Of a DNA stretch of 43,609 bases, positions 32,168-40,336 are shown piece after piece. This stretch comes from Bacteroidales bacterium. GTDB lineage: Bacteria > Bacteroidota > Bacteroidia > Bacteroidales > UBA932. The stretch covers positions 1 through 43,609 of the forward strand of contig JAFRQH010000033.1 of assembly GCA_017428725.1 (NCBI GenBank), in the 5' to 3' direction. Below the pieces are notes generated by a model. That model ran no database searches and was not told the origin of the DNA. It saw only the letters and a list, made by a program, of their open reading frames with translations. The position numbers were made by a program, and so were the translations under genes. Position 1 is the stretch's first letter. Each line of letters starts with the position of its first letter.

Positions 32168-32799
32168 AAATTGATTGCAATCGTCAGATCCAGCGCACAA
32201 TAGCCCGCATCATTGCGACGGATGTTGTGCGCTGGCGTGTATCCGGGCCCGTCCGGATTGGGGATGCGCGGGTGGTCCCAGAGGTACTTCACGCCCACCA
32301 GCAGGTCCAGGTTGCAGTACGCGCTCAGCGGAAAGCGCCAGCCGCTGCCGCCCACGCCCATCCAGCCCAGGTTGAAACCACCGGTGATGGTGTGCCACGC
32401 CGGGCCGCCCTGCAGGTAGACGAAGACGCCCTGCTCGGCGGTCGTGTGCGGGAAGAAGCTGGTCCGCAGCTGCAGCGGATACAGGCGGTTGTCCTCCCCC
32501 ACGCCGATGTAGCCGGCATAGATGGCCAGGTTGAACTTGCGGGCGAAGTCGAAGCCCACCTGGCCCGTCAGCACGCCGTTGGGACGCAAGAACAGGACAT
32601 TGTACTGCTCGTGGATGCGGTAGCCCTCCTCGCTGAAGATATTGTAGTTGCGGTTCAGGAAGAGGCACTGGCTGTAGCCCCACTCCATCCCCACGCGGAA
32701 GTGCCTGAAGAACCAGCTGTCCTGGATCTGGCCCTGCTGCGCGAAGGACTGCAGACCGACAAGCAGAAATATGATTGTCAAGAGTTTGCGCCGCATCAT
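32164..32799 (-). CDS. Outer-membrane beta-barrel protein of unknown function
   Basis: A 211-residue protein with a signal peptide (about 1-20, ...QSFAQ). The rest alternates hydrophobic and polar residues with many aromatics (FRVGMEWGYSQ, FNLAIYAGYIGVG, GFNLGWMGVGGSGW) and ends LDLTIAINF, a C-terminal aromatic typical of barrels. About eight strands are likely. No family name can be given. It overlaps the stop of the preceding gene by one base (TGATG) and is similar in size to it, so the two may work as a pair. Its stop codon overlaps that of cysteate synthase. Confidence 0.7.
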   Translation of the reverse strand: MMRRKLLTIIFLLVGLQSFAQQGQIQDSWFFRHFRVGMEWGYSQCLFLNRNYNIFSEEGYRIHEQYNVLFLRPNGVLTGQVGFDFARKFNLAIYAGYIGVGEDNRLYPLQLRTSFFPHTTAEQGVFVYLQGGPAWHTITGGFNLGWMGVGGSGWRFPLSAYCNLDLLVGVKYLWDHPRIPNPDGPGYTPAHNIRRNDAGYCALDLTIAINF

Positions 32800-33377
32800 C
32801 AGAACCGATACATTAGGTTAACTTGGGGGACGTACGACTGGATGACGCCGTTGTTGTAGAACGACACGAGCAGCGCTCCGGTCTTGTGGTCCGTGCGCAG
32901 GTGGACCCCCGGGGCCACGGTGAAACTTACGTCCAGCGACAGCCGGTTGTCAAAGTCGATGCACAGCCCGACGTTGCCGGTCACGGAAGCCATCGCGCCG
33001 GGGTTGCGCAGCAGGCGGCGGTCCGTGGCGCTGAAGAAACCCTTCTCGAAGTCGTGGACGTAGCCCAGCATTCCGCCCGCACCGGCGTGCAGGCGCAGGC
33101 GGTAATCCTCCCTGTCCTGGTCCCAGAGGAGGTAGTCGTGGGAGTAGGTGAAGCAGCCGCCCACGTCGCGCGTGCGGCCGTCCAGCAGGCCGTAGAAGTC
33201 CGTGCGGAGGGTGAAGATGTCCATCTCGCGCCCATTACGGGCGTGCAGCAGGACCGTGGCGCCGACGCCCTTGGGCGAATGGAGGGTCCCGGCCAGGACA
33301 CGGCCCTGACCGTGCGACGCTGCGCAAGGCAGCATCAGCGCGAGGGCCAGAAGCAGCTTATGGAAGGTCCGGTACAC
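32799..33377 (-). CDS. Outer-membrane beta-barrel protein of unknown function, GTG start
   Basis: A 192-residue protein. The start is GTG at 33377: it is four bases behind TATATTCG and opens a signal peptide (HKLLLALALMLPCAASHGQ). The ATG-started frame to 33542 would cross the promoter and the neighbouring gene. The mature part has short amphipathic strands and ends PQVNLMYRF, a barrel-type C-terminus. No family was recognised. It is the first of two adjoining small outer-membrane genes. Confidence 0.7.
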   Translation of the reverse strand: MYRTFHKLLLALALMLPCAASHGQGRVLAGTLHSPKGVGATVLLHARNGREMDIFTLRTDFYGLLDGRTRDVGGCFTYSHDYLLWDQDREDYRLRLHAGAGGMLGYVHDFEKGFFSATDRRLLRNPGAMASVTGNVGLCIDFDNRLSLDVSFTVAPGVHLRTDHKTGALLVSFYNNGVIQSYVPQVNLMYRF

Positions 33378-33381
33378 GATA

Positions 33382-33389
33382 CGAATATA
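33382..33389 (-). promoter_or_regulatory. -7 element of the outer-membrane gene pair, four bases before a GTG start
   Basis: TATATTCG on the minus strand, one base off TAnnTTTG. It decides the GTG at 33377 as start and predicts a leaderless mRNA. Confidence 0.55.
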
Positions 33390-33421
33390 CTGATTTCTTT
33401 GATTTTTTCCTACGAAAGTGC

Positions 33422-33429
33422 TATCTTCG
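33422..33429 (+). promoter_or_regulatory. -7 element of the GNAT gene
   Basis: TATCTTCG, one base off TAnnTTTG, 30 nt before the ATG at 33460. It is divergent from the element at 33382-33389. Confidence 0.55.
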
Positions 33430-33459
33430 CACAGATAAACGCCTCTAAAACCCGCCCGT

Positions 33460-34596
33460 ATGTCCATCGAGATCAGACCGGTCCGCAACCGGCGCGAACT
33501 GCGCAAATTCGTCCTTTTCCCGGAGAAATTATACAAGAACAATCCCTATTACGTCCCGCCGCTGGTCTTCGACCAGATGGACACGCTCGACCAGGAGAAG
33601 GGCGCGGCGCAGGAGTTCTGCGACTCGGAGCTCTATCTTGCGTACAAGGACGGCGAGCTGGCCGGCCGCGTGGCCGCCATCGTCAACCACAAGGCCAACG
33701 AGCAGTGGAACCACAAGGAAGTCCGCTTCGGCTGGTACGACTTCATCGAGGACCCGGAAGTGGCTAAAGCGCTGATGGACAAGGTGGAAGAGTTCGGCCG
33801 CAAGCACCGGATGGAGTCGGTCGTGGGCCCGCTGGGCTTCACGGACTTCGACCCGGAGGGGATGCTCGTGGAGGGCTTCGACCGCGTCAGTACGATGGCC
33901 CTGATCTACAATTTCCCCTACTACAACGACTACCTGGAGCAGATGGGCTTCGGCAAGGACACCGACTGGATCGAGTACCGGGTCACGGTGCCCACCGTGA
34001 TGCCCGAGCGCTGGCCGCGCCTGGAGAAGATCATCAAGGAGCGCGCCAACGTGCACCTGCGCCCGCTCACGCGCAAGATCATCCGCGAGGAGGACTACGG
34101 GATGAAAGTCTTCCGCTGCATCAACGACTGCTACAAGGACCTCTACAACTTCACGGTCCTGCCTGACCATATGTCCGAGAAGTACCTGGGCTTCTATCTG
34201 AGTATCCTGGACCTGGACTACCTGTCGATGGTCGAGAACGAGAAGAACGAGCTGGTGGCCTTCGGCATCTCGATGCCCTCCATCGTGAAGGCGCTGCAGA
34301 AGAGCCGCGGCAAGCTCTTCCCCTTCGGCTGGTTCTGGATCCTGAAGTCCCTGTTCGTCAAGCACGAGGGGGAGGCGGAGCTGCTGCTCGTGGGCGTGCA
34401 TCCGGAGTACCAGAACAGCGGCGTCAACACGCTCGTGTTCATGGACATGTTCCGCAAATACAACAAATTCGGCATCAAATTCGCCGAGACCAACGCCATC
34501 CTGGAGACGAACCTCAAGAATCAGGGCCAGTTCCGCGACTTTGAGCACGAATGCAAGAAGCGTCGGCGCTCTTATATCAAAAAGCTTGAGTATTAG
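33460..34596 (+). CDS. GNAT-type N-acetyltransferase-like protein
   Basis: A 378-residue soluble protein. It starts IEIRPVRNRRELRKFVLFPEKLYKNNPYYVPPL, the opening of a large Bacteroidota family of GNAT-like proteins. LAYKDGELAGRVAAIVN and, near the C-terminus, ELLLVGVHPEYQNSGVNTLVFMDMF resemble acetyl-CoA-binding GNAT segments. The substrate is unknown. It is followed by rarA after about 35 nt. Confidence 0.72.
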   Translation: MSIEIRPVRNRRELRKFVLFPEKLYKNNPYYVPPLVFDQMDTLDQEKGAAQEFCDSELYLAYKDGELAGRVAAIVNHKANEQWNHKEVRFGWYDFIEDPEVAKALMDKVEEFGRKHRMESVVGPLGFTDFDPEGMLVEGFDRVSTMALIYNFPYYNDYLEQMGFGKDTDWIEYRVTVPTVMPERWPRLEKIIKERANVHLRPLTRKIIREEDYGMKVFRCINDCYKDLYNFTVLPDHMSEKYLGFYLSILDLDYLSMVENEKNELVAFGISMPSIVKALQKSRGKLFPFGWFWILKSLFVKHEGEAELLLVGVHPEYQNSGVNTLVFMDMFRKYNKFGIKFAETNAILETNLKNQGQFRDFEHECKKRRRSYIKKLEY

Positions 34597-34622
34597 CGCG
34601 TAAAACAAAAGTGTTGGAGACG

Positions 34623-34638
34623 TTAACAAAAATGTTAC
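34623..34638. promoter_or_regulatory. Palindrome TTAACA-AAAA-TGTTAC overlapping the rarA start
   Basis: Matches TTAACA-N4-TGTTAA with one mismatch in the outer arm. The rarA ATG (34632-34634) lies inside it. Fifteen bases are identical to the site at 16352-16367. Confidence 0.45.
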
Positions 34639-35915
34639 CGCCGCTTCCGGAGCGGATGCGGCCCCAGAAACTATCCGACTACGTCGGTCAGCAGCATCTC
34701 GTGGGGCCGGGATGCATCCTCCGGACGATGATGGACTCCGGCGCCCTGTCTTCCTTCATCCTCTGGGGCCCTCCGGGCGTCGGGAAGACCACGCTCGCGC
34801 GCATCATCGCTAACACGCTGGACCGTGAGTTCTACACCTTGTCCGCCGTGAGTTCGGGCGTCAAGGACGTGCGGGATGTGATCGATGCGGCGAAGGGCCG
34901 CTCGCTGTTCTCCGCCGCCGGTGCGCCCATCCTCTTCATCGACGAGATCCACCGCTTCAACAAGGCCCAGCAGGACGCCCTCCTGGGCGCCGTGGAGGCC
35001 GGGACCGTGGTCCTGATCGGCGCCACCACGGAGAACCCTTCCTTCGAGGTCATCACTCCCCTGCTGTCTCGCTGCCAGGTGTTCGTCCTCAAGTCGCTGG
35101 AGGTCCAGGACCTGCAGCAGCTGCTGGACCGCGCGCTCACCGAGGACGTGGTCCTCAAGGAGCGCAAGATCGAGGTCCGCGAGACGGATGCGCTCTTCCG
35201 CCACAGCGGCGGCGACGCCCGCAAGTTGCTGAATATCTTGGAGATCGTGGTCGATGCGCAGCTCGGCAAGACCGAGCCGGCGGTCATCGACAACCGGACG
35301 GTGACGGAATGCCTGCAGGAGAACGTGGCCATCTACGACAAGGGCGGCGAGATGCACTACGACATCATCTCCGCCTTCATCAAGAGCGTGCGCGGGTCCG
35401 ACCCCAACGCCGCCGTGTACTGGATGGCGCGGATGCTGGACGGCGGCGAGGATCCCCTCTTCATTGCCCGCCGGCTCTGCATCCTTGCTGCCGAGGACAT
35501 CGGCCTGGCCAACCCCAATGCGCTGCTGCTGGCGGACGCCACCTTCCGCATCGTGCACGCGATCGGGATGCCCGAGGCGCGCATCCCGCTCAGCGAGTGC
35601 GCCATCTACCTGGCCAGCAGCCCCAAGAGCAATTCCGCGTATATGGCCATCGCGGCGGCCCTGGAGGCCGCCAAGGCCGACCAGACGGCCGCCGTGCCGC
35701 TGTACCTGCGCAATGCGCCCACGAAGCTGATGGAGGACCTCGGCTATGCCGACGGCTACAAATACGCCCACGACTACCCCGGCCACTTCGCCGACCTGGA
35801 GTTCCTCCCCCCGCAGTTCTCCGGCACCACCTTCTACGACCCCCAGCCCAACGCCCAGGAAGACCGCCTCAAGGCCTACCTCACCGCCTGCTGGCCCAAG
35901 TACTACAAGAAATAA
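34632..35915 (+). CDS. rarA: Replication-associated recombination protein A (RarA/MgsA AAA+ ATPase)
   Basis: A 427-residue clamp-loader-like AAA+ ATPase. The N-terminus [18 protein letters not shown], Walker [10 protein letters not shown], Walker [17 protein letters not shown], sensor motif GATTENPSF and the C-terminal tetramerisation part ([33 protein letters not shown]) are typical. It acts at stalled replication forks. The ATG at 34632 is preferred; an in-frame GTG at 34611 would add seven residues. The start codon lies inside a palindrome shared with two other places. Confidence 0.94.
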   Translation: MLPPLPERMRPQKLSDYVGQQHLVGPGCILRTMMDSGALSSFILWGPPGVGKTTLARIIANTLDREFYTLSAVSSGVKDVRDVIDAAKGRSLFSAAGAPILFIDEIHRFNKAQQDALLGAVEAGTVVLIGATTENPSFEVITPLLSRCQVFVLKSLEVQDLQQLLDRALTEDVVLKERKIEVRETDALFRHSGGDARKLLNILEIVVDAQLGKTEPAVIDNRTVTECLQENVAIYDKGGEMHYDIISAFIKSVRGSDPNAAVYWMARMLDGGEDPLFIARRLCILAAEDIGLANPNALLLADATFRIVHAIGMPEARIPLSECAIYLASSPKSNSAYMAIAAALEAAKADQTAAVPLYLRNAPTKLMEDLGYADGYKYAHDYPGHFADLEFLPPQFSGTTFYDPQPNAQEDRLKAYLTACWPKYYKK

Positions 35916-35926
35916 CCCCCTGCCCG

Positions 35927-37660
35927 CTAGGGGATGGGAATCGTGAGTTTCTGGCCGGCGCGGATGGCGTCGGACTTGAGGCCGTTGGCCTTCTTGATGT
36001 TGTCGGCGCTGACGCCGGGATAGAGCTTGGAGATCTTGTAGAGGGAGTCGCCGCTCTTGACGGTGTAGACGACCGTCCGGGAGGCCTTCACGCCGCTGGA
36101 GGACGAGGAGGACGTGCTCGAGGACGACGAGGAGGAGGAGGACGAGACCTTCGGGCCGCCGTTGGTGTAGATGTAGAGCGTCTGGCCTACCCGTATGTTA
36201 TTGGAACGCAGATTGTTCCAGCTCTTGAGCTGGCTGACCGTGACCCCGTAGCGCGAAGCGATGCGCCCCAGGTAGTCCCCGCTCCGGACCTTGTAGGCCA
36301 CGCGCGTGGAGCCGGCGCCGCCGCGCGAGGAGGAGCCGCGGCTGCCGCTGTCGCGCAGCACCTTGGCGCTCATCAGCGAATCCGCCTTGTAGGTATAGAG
36401 CGAGTCGGGATTGGCATCCAGGAAGGCGCCCGTCCAGTTGTAGGGCAGCTTCAGCACATAGGCGTGGTCGTTGCCGGGGATGATGTCGTGGATGTACTGC
36501 GGGTTGAGATTCTGCAGGTCCTCCATCGGCACGCCCACCACGGCGTTGATCTGGCCGAAATGGAGGTTGCGGCGGATCTCGAAGGTGTCGGTCTGCGCCG
36601 GCATCCCCACATCCTGCGGCACGATGCCGTACTCACGGTAATAGGTCATCGCGTACATCGCCCCCACGAACGCCGGGACGTAACCGCGGGTCTCGCGCGG
36701 CAGGTACGGATATATGCTCCAGAAGTCGCGCTTGCCGTCGGCCCGGCGGATGGCCTTGGACACGTTGCCGGCCCCGCAGTTGTACGAGCTGATGGCCAGC
36801 GTCCAGTCGCCGAAGATCCTGTAGGCGTCCCGCAGGTAGCGCGCCGCGGCGTCCACGGCCTTCTCCACGTCCAGGCGCTCGTCCACGAAGGAATTGATCT
36901 CCAGGCCGTAGCTGCGCGCCGTGGTGTAGATGAACTGCCAGATGCCGCGCGCACCGGCGCGCGAAGTGGCCACCGGGTTGAGCATCGACTCGATGATGGC
37001 CATGTACTTGAGCTCGTGCGGCAGGTCGTAGCGCGCGAGGATGTCCTCGAAGATCGGGAAATAGTAGTTGCTCAGGCCCATCACCTGCCCCATCCGCGAG
37101 GGCATCCGCTCCGAGTAGAGGATGATGTAGTTCTTGACGTTGTCGTTGAAGGGCAGCGTGATGAAGGAATTCATCGCCGCGAGGCGCCGCATCATCTCCT
37201 CGTCGGAGACGTTGGATGAGAAGCGCACGGAATCCATGTCATACTCCGTGACGGCGTCGAAGTCCGTCATGAAGGAATTGCGGTACCACAGGTGCAGCAG
37301 GCTGTCGCTCACCTCCGTGGTGTACTCGAGACGCTCCTCGGCCTCCTCCTCGTTGTTACCCTCCAGCACGGCGATCTCCATCTCGTCCAGGTACTTGCGC
37401 TCCTGCAGGCTGTCCACCAGCATCTGCAGCGAGTCGAGCGTGCCCTTGAGCTGGGCATTCTCCTCCAGGACCTGGCGGCGCGAGGGCCGGCGGCCGAACA
37501 GGCCGCCCAGGCGCTCCTGGAACGACGGCCGGGCGGAGCCGGCCTGCAAGGTATCGACGGCGGGGCTGACGCTCTGCTGCACGGTCTGCTCCTGGGCTCC
37601 GAGCGGGAGCCAGAGCAGGATGGCCAGCAGGCTGGTGAGGAGGGCGGTACGGTTCTTCAT
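35927..37660 (-). CDS. mltD: Membrane-bound lytic transglycosylase D-like protein with two LysM domains
   Basis: A 577-residue protein with a signal peptide (about 1-22) and a coiled coil (about 60-115). The transglycosylase (SLT) domain has catalytic E224 in IIESMLNPVATSRAGARGIWQF, then WTLAISSYNCGAGNV. Two LysM domains (about 453-499 and 531-577) are joined by a linker almost entirely of serine (about 506-522). It cleaves peptidoglycan glycan strands while held by LysM. It is the last gene of parA-parB-DUF5683-mltD, a conserved Bacteroidota order, and overlaps DUF5683 by one base. Confidence 0.92.
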   Translation of the reverse strand: MKNRTALLTSLLAILLWLPLGAQEQTVQQSVSPAVDTLQAGSARPSFQERLGGLFGRRPSRRQVLEENAQLKGTLDSLQMLVDSLQERKYLDEMEIAVLEGNNEEEAEERLEYTTEVSDSLLHLWYRNSFMTDFDAVTEYDMDSVRFSSNVSDEEMMRRLAAMNSFITLPFNDNVKNYIILYSERMPSRMGQVMGLSNYYFPIFEDILARYDLPHELKYMAIIESMLNPVATSRAGARGIWQFIYTTARSYGLEINSFVDERLDVEKAVDAAARYLRDAYRIFGDWTLAISSYNCGAGNVSKAIRRADGKRDFWSIYPYLPRETRGYVPAFVGAMYAMTYYREYGIVPQDVGMPAQTDTFEIRRNLHFGQINAVVGVPMEDLQNLNPQYIHDIIPGNDHAYVLKLPYNWTGAFLDANPDSLYTYKADSLMSAKVLRDSGSRGSSSRGGAGSTRVAYKVRSGDYLGRIASRYGVTVSQLKSWNNLRSNNIRVGQTLYIYTNGGPKVSSSSSSSSSSTSSSSSSGVKASRTVVYTVKSGDSLYKISKLYPGVSADNIKKANGLKSDAIRAGQKLTIPIP

Positions 37661-38556
37661 CAGAAATTCAGTCCCAGTTTGAGCCCGAAGGCGGCCGACT
37701 GGGAGACGGGATTGGCTAGGGCGAATTGGTTCTGCGGCAGGATCACGGTCGGGGCGACCTTGAGCGCCAGGTCGTCGTCCACCTCGAAATTGTGCATATA
37801 CGAGAAGACGTTGGCGTCGATGACCTGCAGCAGGTACAGGGCGGCGATGGCCAGGATGGAATAGTCCCGGTAGCGCCGGTAGACATTGCGGTAGTAGAGC
37901 GCCTGGTCGGCCGTGATGGGCCCGGTGTAGGTGGCTTCCGGGTCCGTGGCCTCCAGGTAGATGTTGCGGAAACGGGTGTAGTTGGTCCGGCAGTCCAGGT
38001 AGTAGTGGTAGGCGAAGCCCATGGCGCCCAGGTAGATGGGCAGCTTCCAGTACTCGCGGTTGTAGATCTGGCCGAGGCCCGGGACCAGCAGCGAGTAGAG
38101 CGTGGCCGTGCCGGGGTGCGGATAGTCGTTGGGGCGGAAGTTGATCACCCCGTCCATCAACGTGGCCCAGTAGGCCACACCGGCGCCGATGAAGCAGTAT
38201 TTGGCGGCGTCGTGGCGGCCCTGGGAGTTGAGATAGATCCCGGCACCCAGCGGGGCGCCGATGGCCGTGTAGACGATGGGGAGCTTCCAGGCCTGCTTGT
38301 TATAGATCTGCGAGCCGCCGATGAACACGGCCGAGCCGCCGGTCATCGTGCCGATCTTGAGCTCCTGCTCGTGGCGCAGGCCGGCGAAATAGTCCTTGAG
38401 CGAGAAGAGCACGTCCGTGGAATCCGTGGCCGTGGCGGGGTCGTCGTTGTACTGCTGGGAGAACGCCTCCGAGCGGAACTGCGCTGAAGCATCCGTACAC
38501 AAAGCCGCGGCCAGGGCCGCAGCCAACAACGTACAGACGAGCTTCAGGTGATTCAT
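37660..38556 (-). CDS. DUF5683 family membrane protein
   Basis: A 298-residue protein with a signal peptide (about 1-25). Two similar hydrophobic modules stand out, SQIYNKQAWKLPIVYTAIGA and GQIYNREYWKLPIYLGAMG, each the core of a DUF5683 unit. More membrane segments lie around 120-140 and 235-250, and the C-terminus is LKLGLNF. The function is unknown; it always sits between parB and a LysM transglycosylase in related genomes as far as I recall. One-base overlaps with both neighbours indicate tight coupling. Confidence 0.85.
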   Translation of the reverse strand: MNHLKLVCTLLAAALAAALCTDASAQFRSEAFSQQYNDDPATATDSTDVLFSLKDYFAGLRHEQELKIGTMTGGSAVFIGGSQIYNKQAWKLPIVYTAIGAPLGAGIYLNSQGRHDAAKYCFIGAGVAYWATLMDGVINFRPNDYPHPGTATLYSLLVPGLGQIYNREYWKLPIYLGAMGFAYHYYLDCRTNYTRFRNIYLEATDPEATYTGPITADQALYYRNVYRRYRDYSILAIAALYLLQVIDANVFSYMHNFEVDDDLALKVAPTVILPQNQFALANPVSQSAAFGLKLGLNF

Positions 38557-39509
38557 CAGAATTGCTTCTCCTCCAGGGCTTTGACAAACGCACTAACCTC
38601 CTCGTCCGAGTCGAAGCGGATGGTCATCACGCCCTTGCCGGAGGCGGTGCGCTTCAGGGAGATGTCGTTGGAGAAATACTTCCCGACGTGCTCGAGGATG
38701 CGGTAGTAGTCCTCCGGCAGCTCGGCAGCGGGCTGCGCGGAGCGCACGCGCGGGCGCGCCGCTGCAGGGTCCACCTGCAGCTTGCGCACGATGCGCTCCA
38801 GCTCCCGCACGGACAGCCCGTCGCGGATCACCAGGTCGCACAGCTGCTCCTGCATGTCAGGGTCGTCCACACCGAGGATGGCCTTGGCGTGTCCCGCGCT
38901 CAGCAGGCCCACCTTGATGTCGTGCTGGACCTTGGCGGGGAGCTTCAGCAGGCGCATCGTGTTGGCCACGGTGGCGCGCTTCTTCCCCACCCTGTCCGCC
39001 AGGTTGTCCTGCGTGAGCCGGCACTCCTCGATGAGGCGCCGGTAGCTGAGCGCGAGCTCGATCGGGTCGAGGTCCTCGCGCTGGACGTTCTCCACGATGG
39101 CCATCTCGAGCATCCCCTGCTCGTTGGCGTCGCGGATATAGGCCGGGATGGTGGCCATCCCCGCCATGCAGCAGGCCTTGTAGCGGCGCTCGCCGCTGAT
39201 GATCTGGTAGCGGCGCTCGCCCACGCGGCGCACCGTGATGGGCTGGATCAGCCCGAGGGTGCGGATGGACGCGGCCAGCTCCTCCAGCGCCGCCGGGTCG
39301 AAGGACATACGGGGCTGGAAGGGGTTGGGCTCGATCATATCCACCGGGATGCGGAGGATGTCGGCGGTATTCTCGCGGCGGCCCGGCAGGGTGCTGCCCA
39401 CGATCTCTTTGTTGACGTAGCCGACCGGCTTGCGGAGCTGGTCGGCGTTGGGGACCTCGCCGAGCAGGGCGCTCAGGCCCTTGCCGAGTCCACGGGGTTC
39501 TTTGCTCAT
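38556..39509 (-). CDS. parB: Chromosome partitioning protein ParB
   Basis: A 317-residue protein. The N-terminal RGLGKGLSALLG motif is for ParA contact. The CTP-binding domain has EELAASIRTLGLIQPITVR, GERRYKACCMAG and ENVQREDLDPIELA. The helix-turn-helix has LTQDNLADRVGKKRATVANTMRLLKLP and SAGHAKAIL. A C-terminal dimerisation region follows. It binds parS and spreads as a CTP-dependent clamp. The start at 39509 overlaps the parA stop by 4 nt; the frame to 39575 is inside parA. No parS-like GTTTCACGTGAAAC site was seen. Confidence 0.96.
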   Translation of the reverse strand: MSKEPRGLGKGLSALLGEVPNADQLRKPVGYVNKEIVGSTLPGRRENTADILRIPVDMIEPNPFQPRMSFDPAALEELAASIRTLGLIQPITVRRVGERRYQIISGERRYKACCMAGMATIPAYIRDANEQGMLEMAIVENVQREDLDPIELALSYRRLIEECRLTQDNLADRVGKKRATVANTMRLLKLPAKVQHDIKVGLLSAGHAKAILGVDDPDMQEQLCDLVIRDGLSVRELERIVRKLQVDPAAARPRVRSAQPAAELPEDYYRILEHVGKYFSNDISLKRTASGKGVMTIRFDSDEEVSAFVKALEEKQF

Positions 39510-40282
39510 ATCTTCTCTCCGTTGTGCTCCAGCACTTCCCGGGCGAGGTTGAGATAGTTGGTGGAGCCGTTGCACATAATGTCGTAAAGGATGATCGGCT
39601 TGCCGTGGGACGGGGCCTCACTGAGCCGGATGTTGCGCTGGATGACCGTCTCGAACACGAGCTCGCGGAAGTGCTCGCGCAGCTCCGCGAGCACCTGCGA
39701 GTGCACGCGCGTACGCCCGTCGAACATCGTGACCACGAATCCCTCGATGGTCAGCGACGGGTTGACCCCGCCCTTGACCAGACGGATGGTCTGCAGGAGC
39801 TTGCCGAGGCCCTCCAGGGCGAAGAACTCGGGCTGCACGGGGATGATCACCGAGTCCGCGGCCGTGAGCGTGTTGACCGTGATCAGGCCCAGGGACGGCG
39901 AGCAGTCGATGATGATGTAGTCGTAGTCCCCGCGCACCGGGGCCAGCGCCTCCTTGAGGAGGGACTCGCGGCCCGGCGTCTCGAGCATCTCGATCTCTGC
40001 GCCCACGAGGTTGATATGGGAAGGGACCATATGGAGGTTGGCCATCTCCGTCTGCACCAGCGCGTCGGCGATGCCGATCTGGCCGATCAGCACCTCGTAG
40101 AGGGTGCGCTGCTGGTCATTGTCCGGCGCGAAATTGAGGCCAGAAGTGGTGTTGGCCTGCGGGTCCGCGTCGATGATCAGCACCTTCTTCTCCAGAACGG
40201 CGAGCGAGGCCGCCAGGTTAATGGCGGTCGTGGTCTTGCCGACTCCCCCTTTCTGGTTGGCGATTGCGATGACTTTTCCCAT
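39506..40282 (-). CDS. parA: Chromosome partitioning ATPase ParA/Soj
   Basis: A 258-residue deviant Walker ATPase. KGGVGKTTTAINLAASLA (11-28) is the Walker A region, VLIIDADPQANTTSGL and IIIDCSPSLG the A' and B motifs, and RNIRLSEAPSHGKPI the C-terminal signature. It forms nucleoid-bound gradients that move ParB-parS complexes. It is the first gene of the parA-parB-DUF5683-mltD operon, with a promoter at 40305-40312. Confidence 0.96.
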   Translation of the reverse strand: MGKVIAIANQKGGVGKTTTAINLAASLAVLEKKVLIIDADPQANTTSGLNFAPDNDQQRTLYEVLIGQIGIADALVQTEMANLHMVPSHINLVGAEIEMLETPGRESLLKEALAPVRGDYDYIIIDCSPSLGLITVNTLTAADSVIIPVQPEFFALEGLGKLLQTIRLVKGGVNPSLTIEGFVVTMFDGRTRVHSQVLAELREHFRELVFETVIQRNIRLSEAPSHGKPIILYDIMCNGSTNYLNLAREVLEHNGEKI

Positions 40283-40304
40283 AATCCAAATCGTGCTAGA
40301 AATG

Positions 40305-40312
40305 CAAATTTA
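40305..40312 (-). promoter_or_regulatory. -7 element of the parA operon
   Basis: TAAATTTG on the minus strand, 22 nt before the ATG at 40282. It lies 12 bp from the divergent -7 element of the lipid kinase gene. Confidence 0.65.
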
Positions 40313-40324
40313 GCAATTTATTCC

Positions 40325-40332
40325 TATATTCG
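40325..40332 (+). promoter_or_regulatory. -7 element of the lipid kinase gene, four bases before its ATG
   Basis: TATATTCG, one base off TAnnTTTG. The ATG is at 40337, which predicts a leaderless mRNA. Its -33 region coincides with the parA -7 element. Confidence 0.6.
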
Positions 40333-40336
40333 CGGT

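Noticed and set aside
38556..40336. parS site near parAB
   Set aside because: No sequence close to GTTTCACGTGAAAC or TGTTCCACGTGGAACA was found here by eye.
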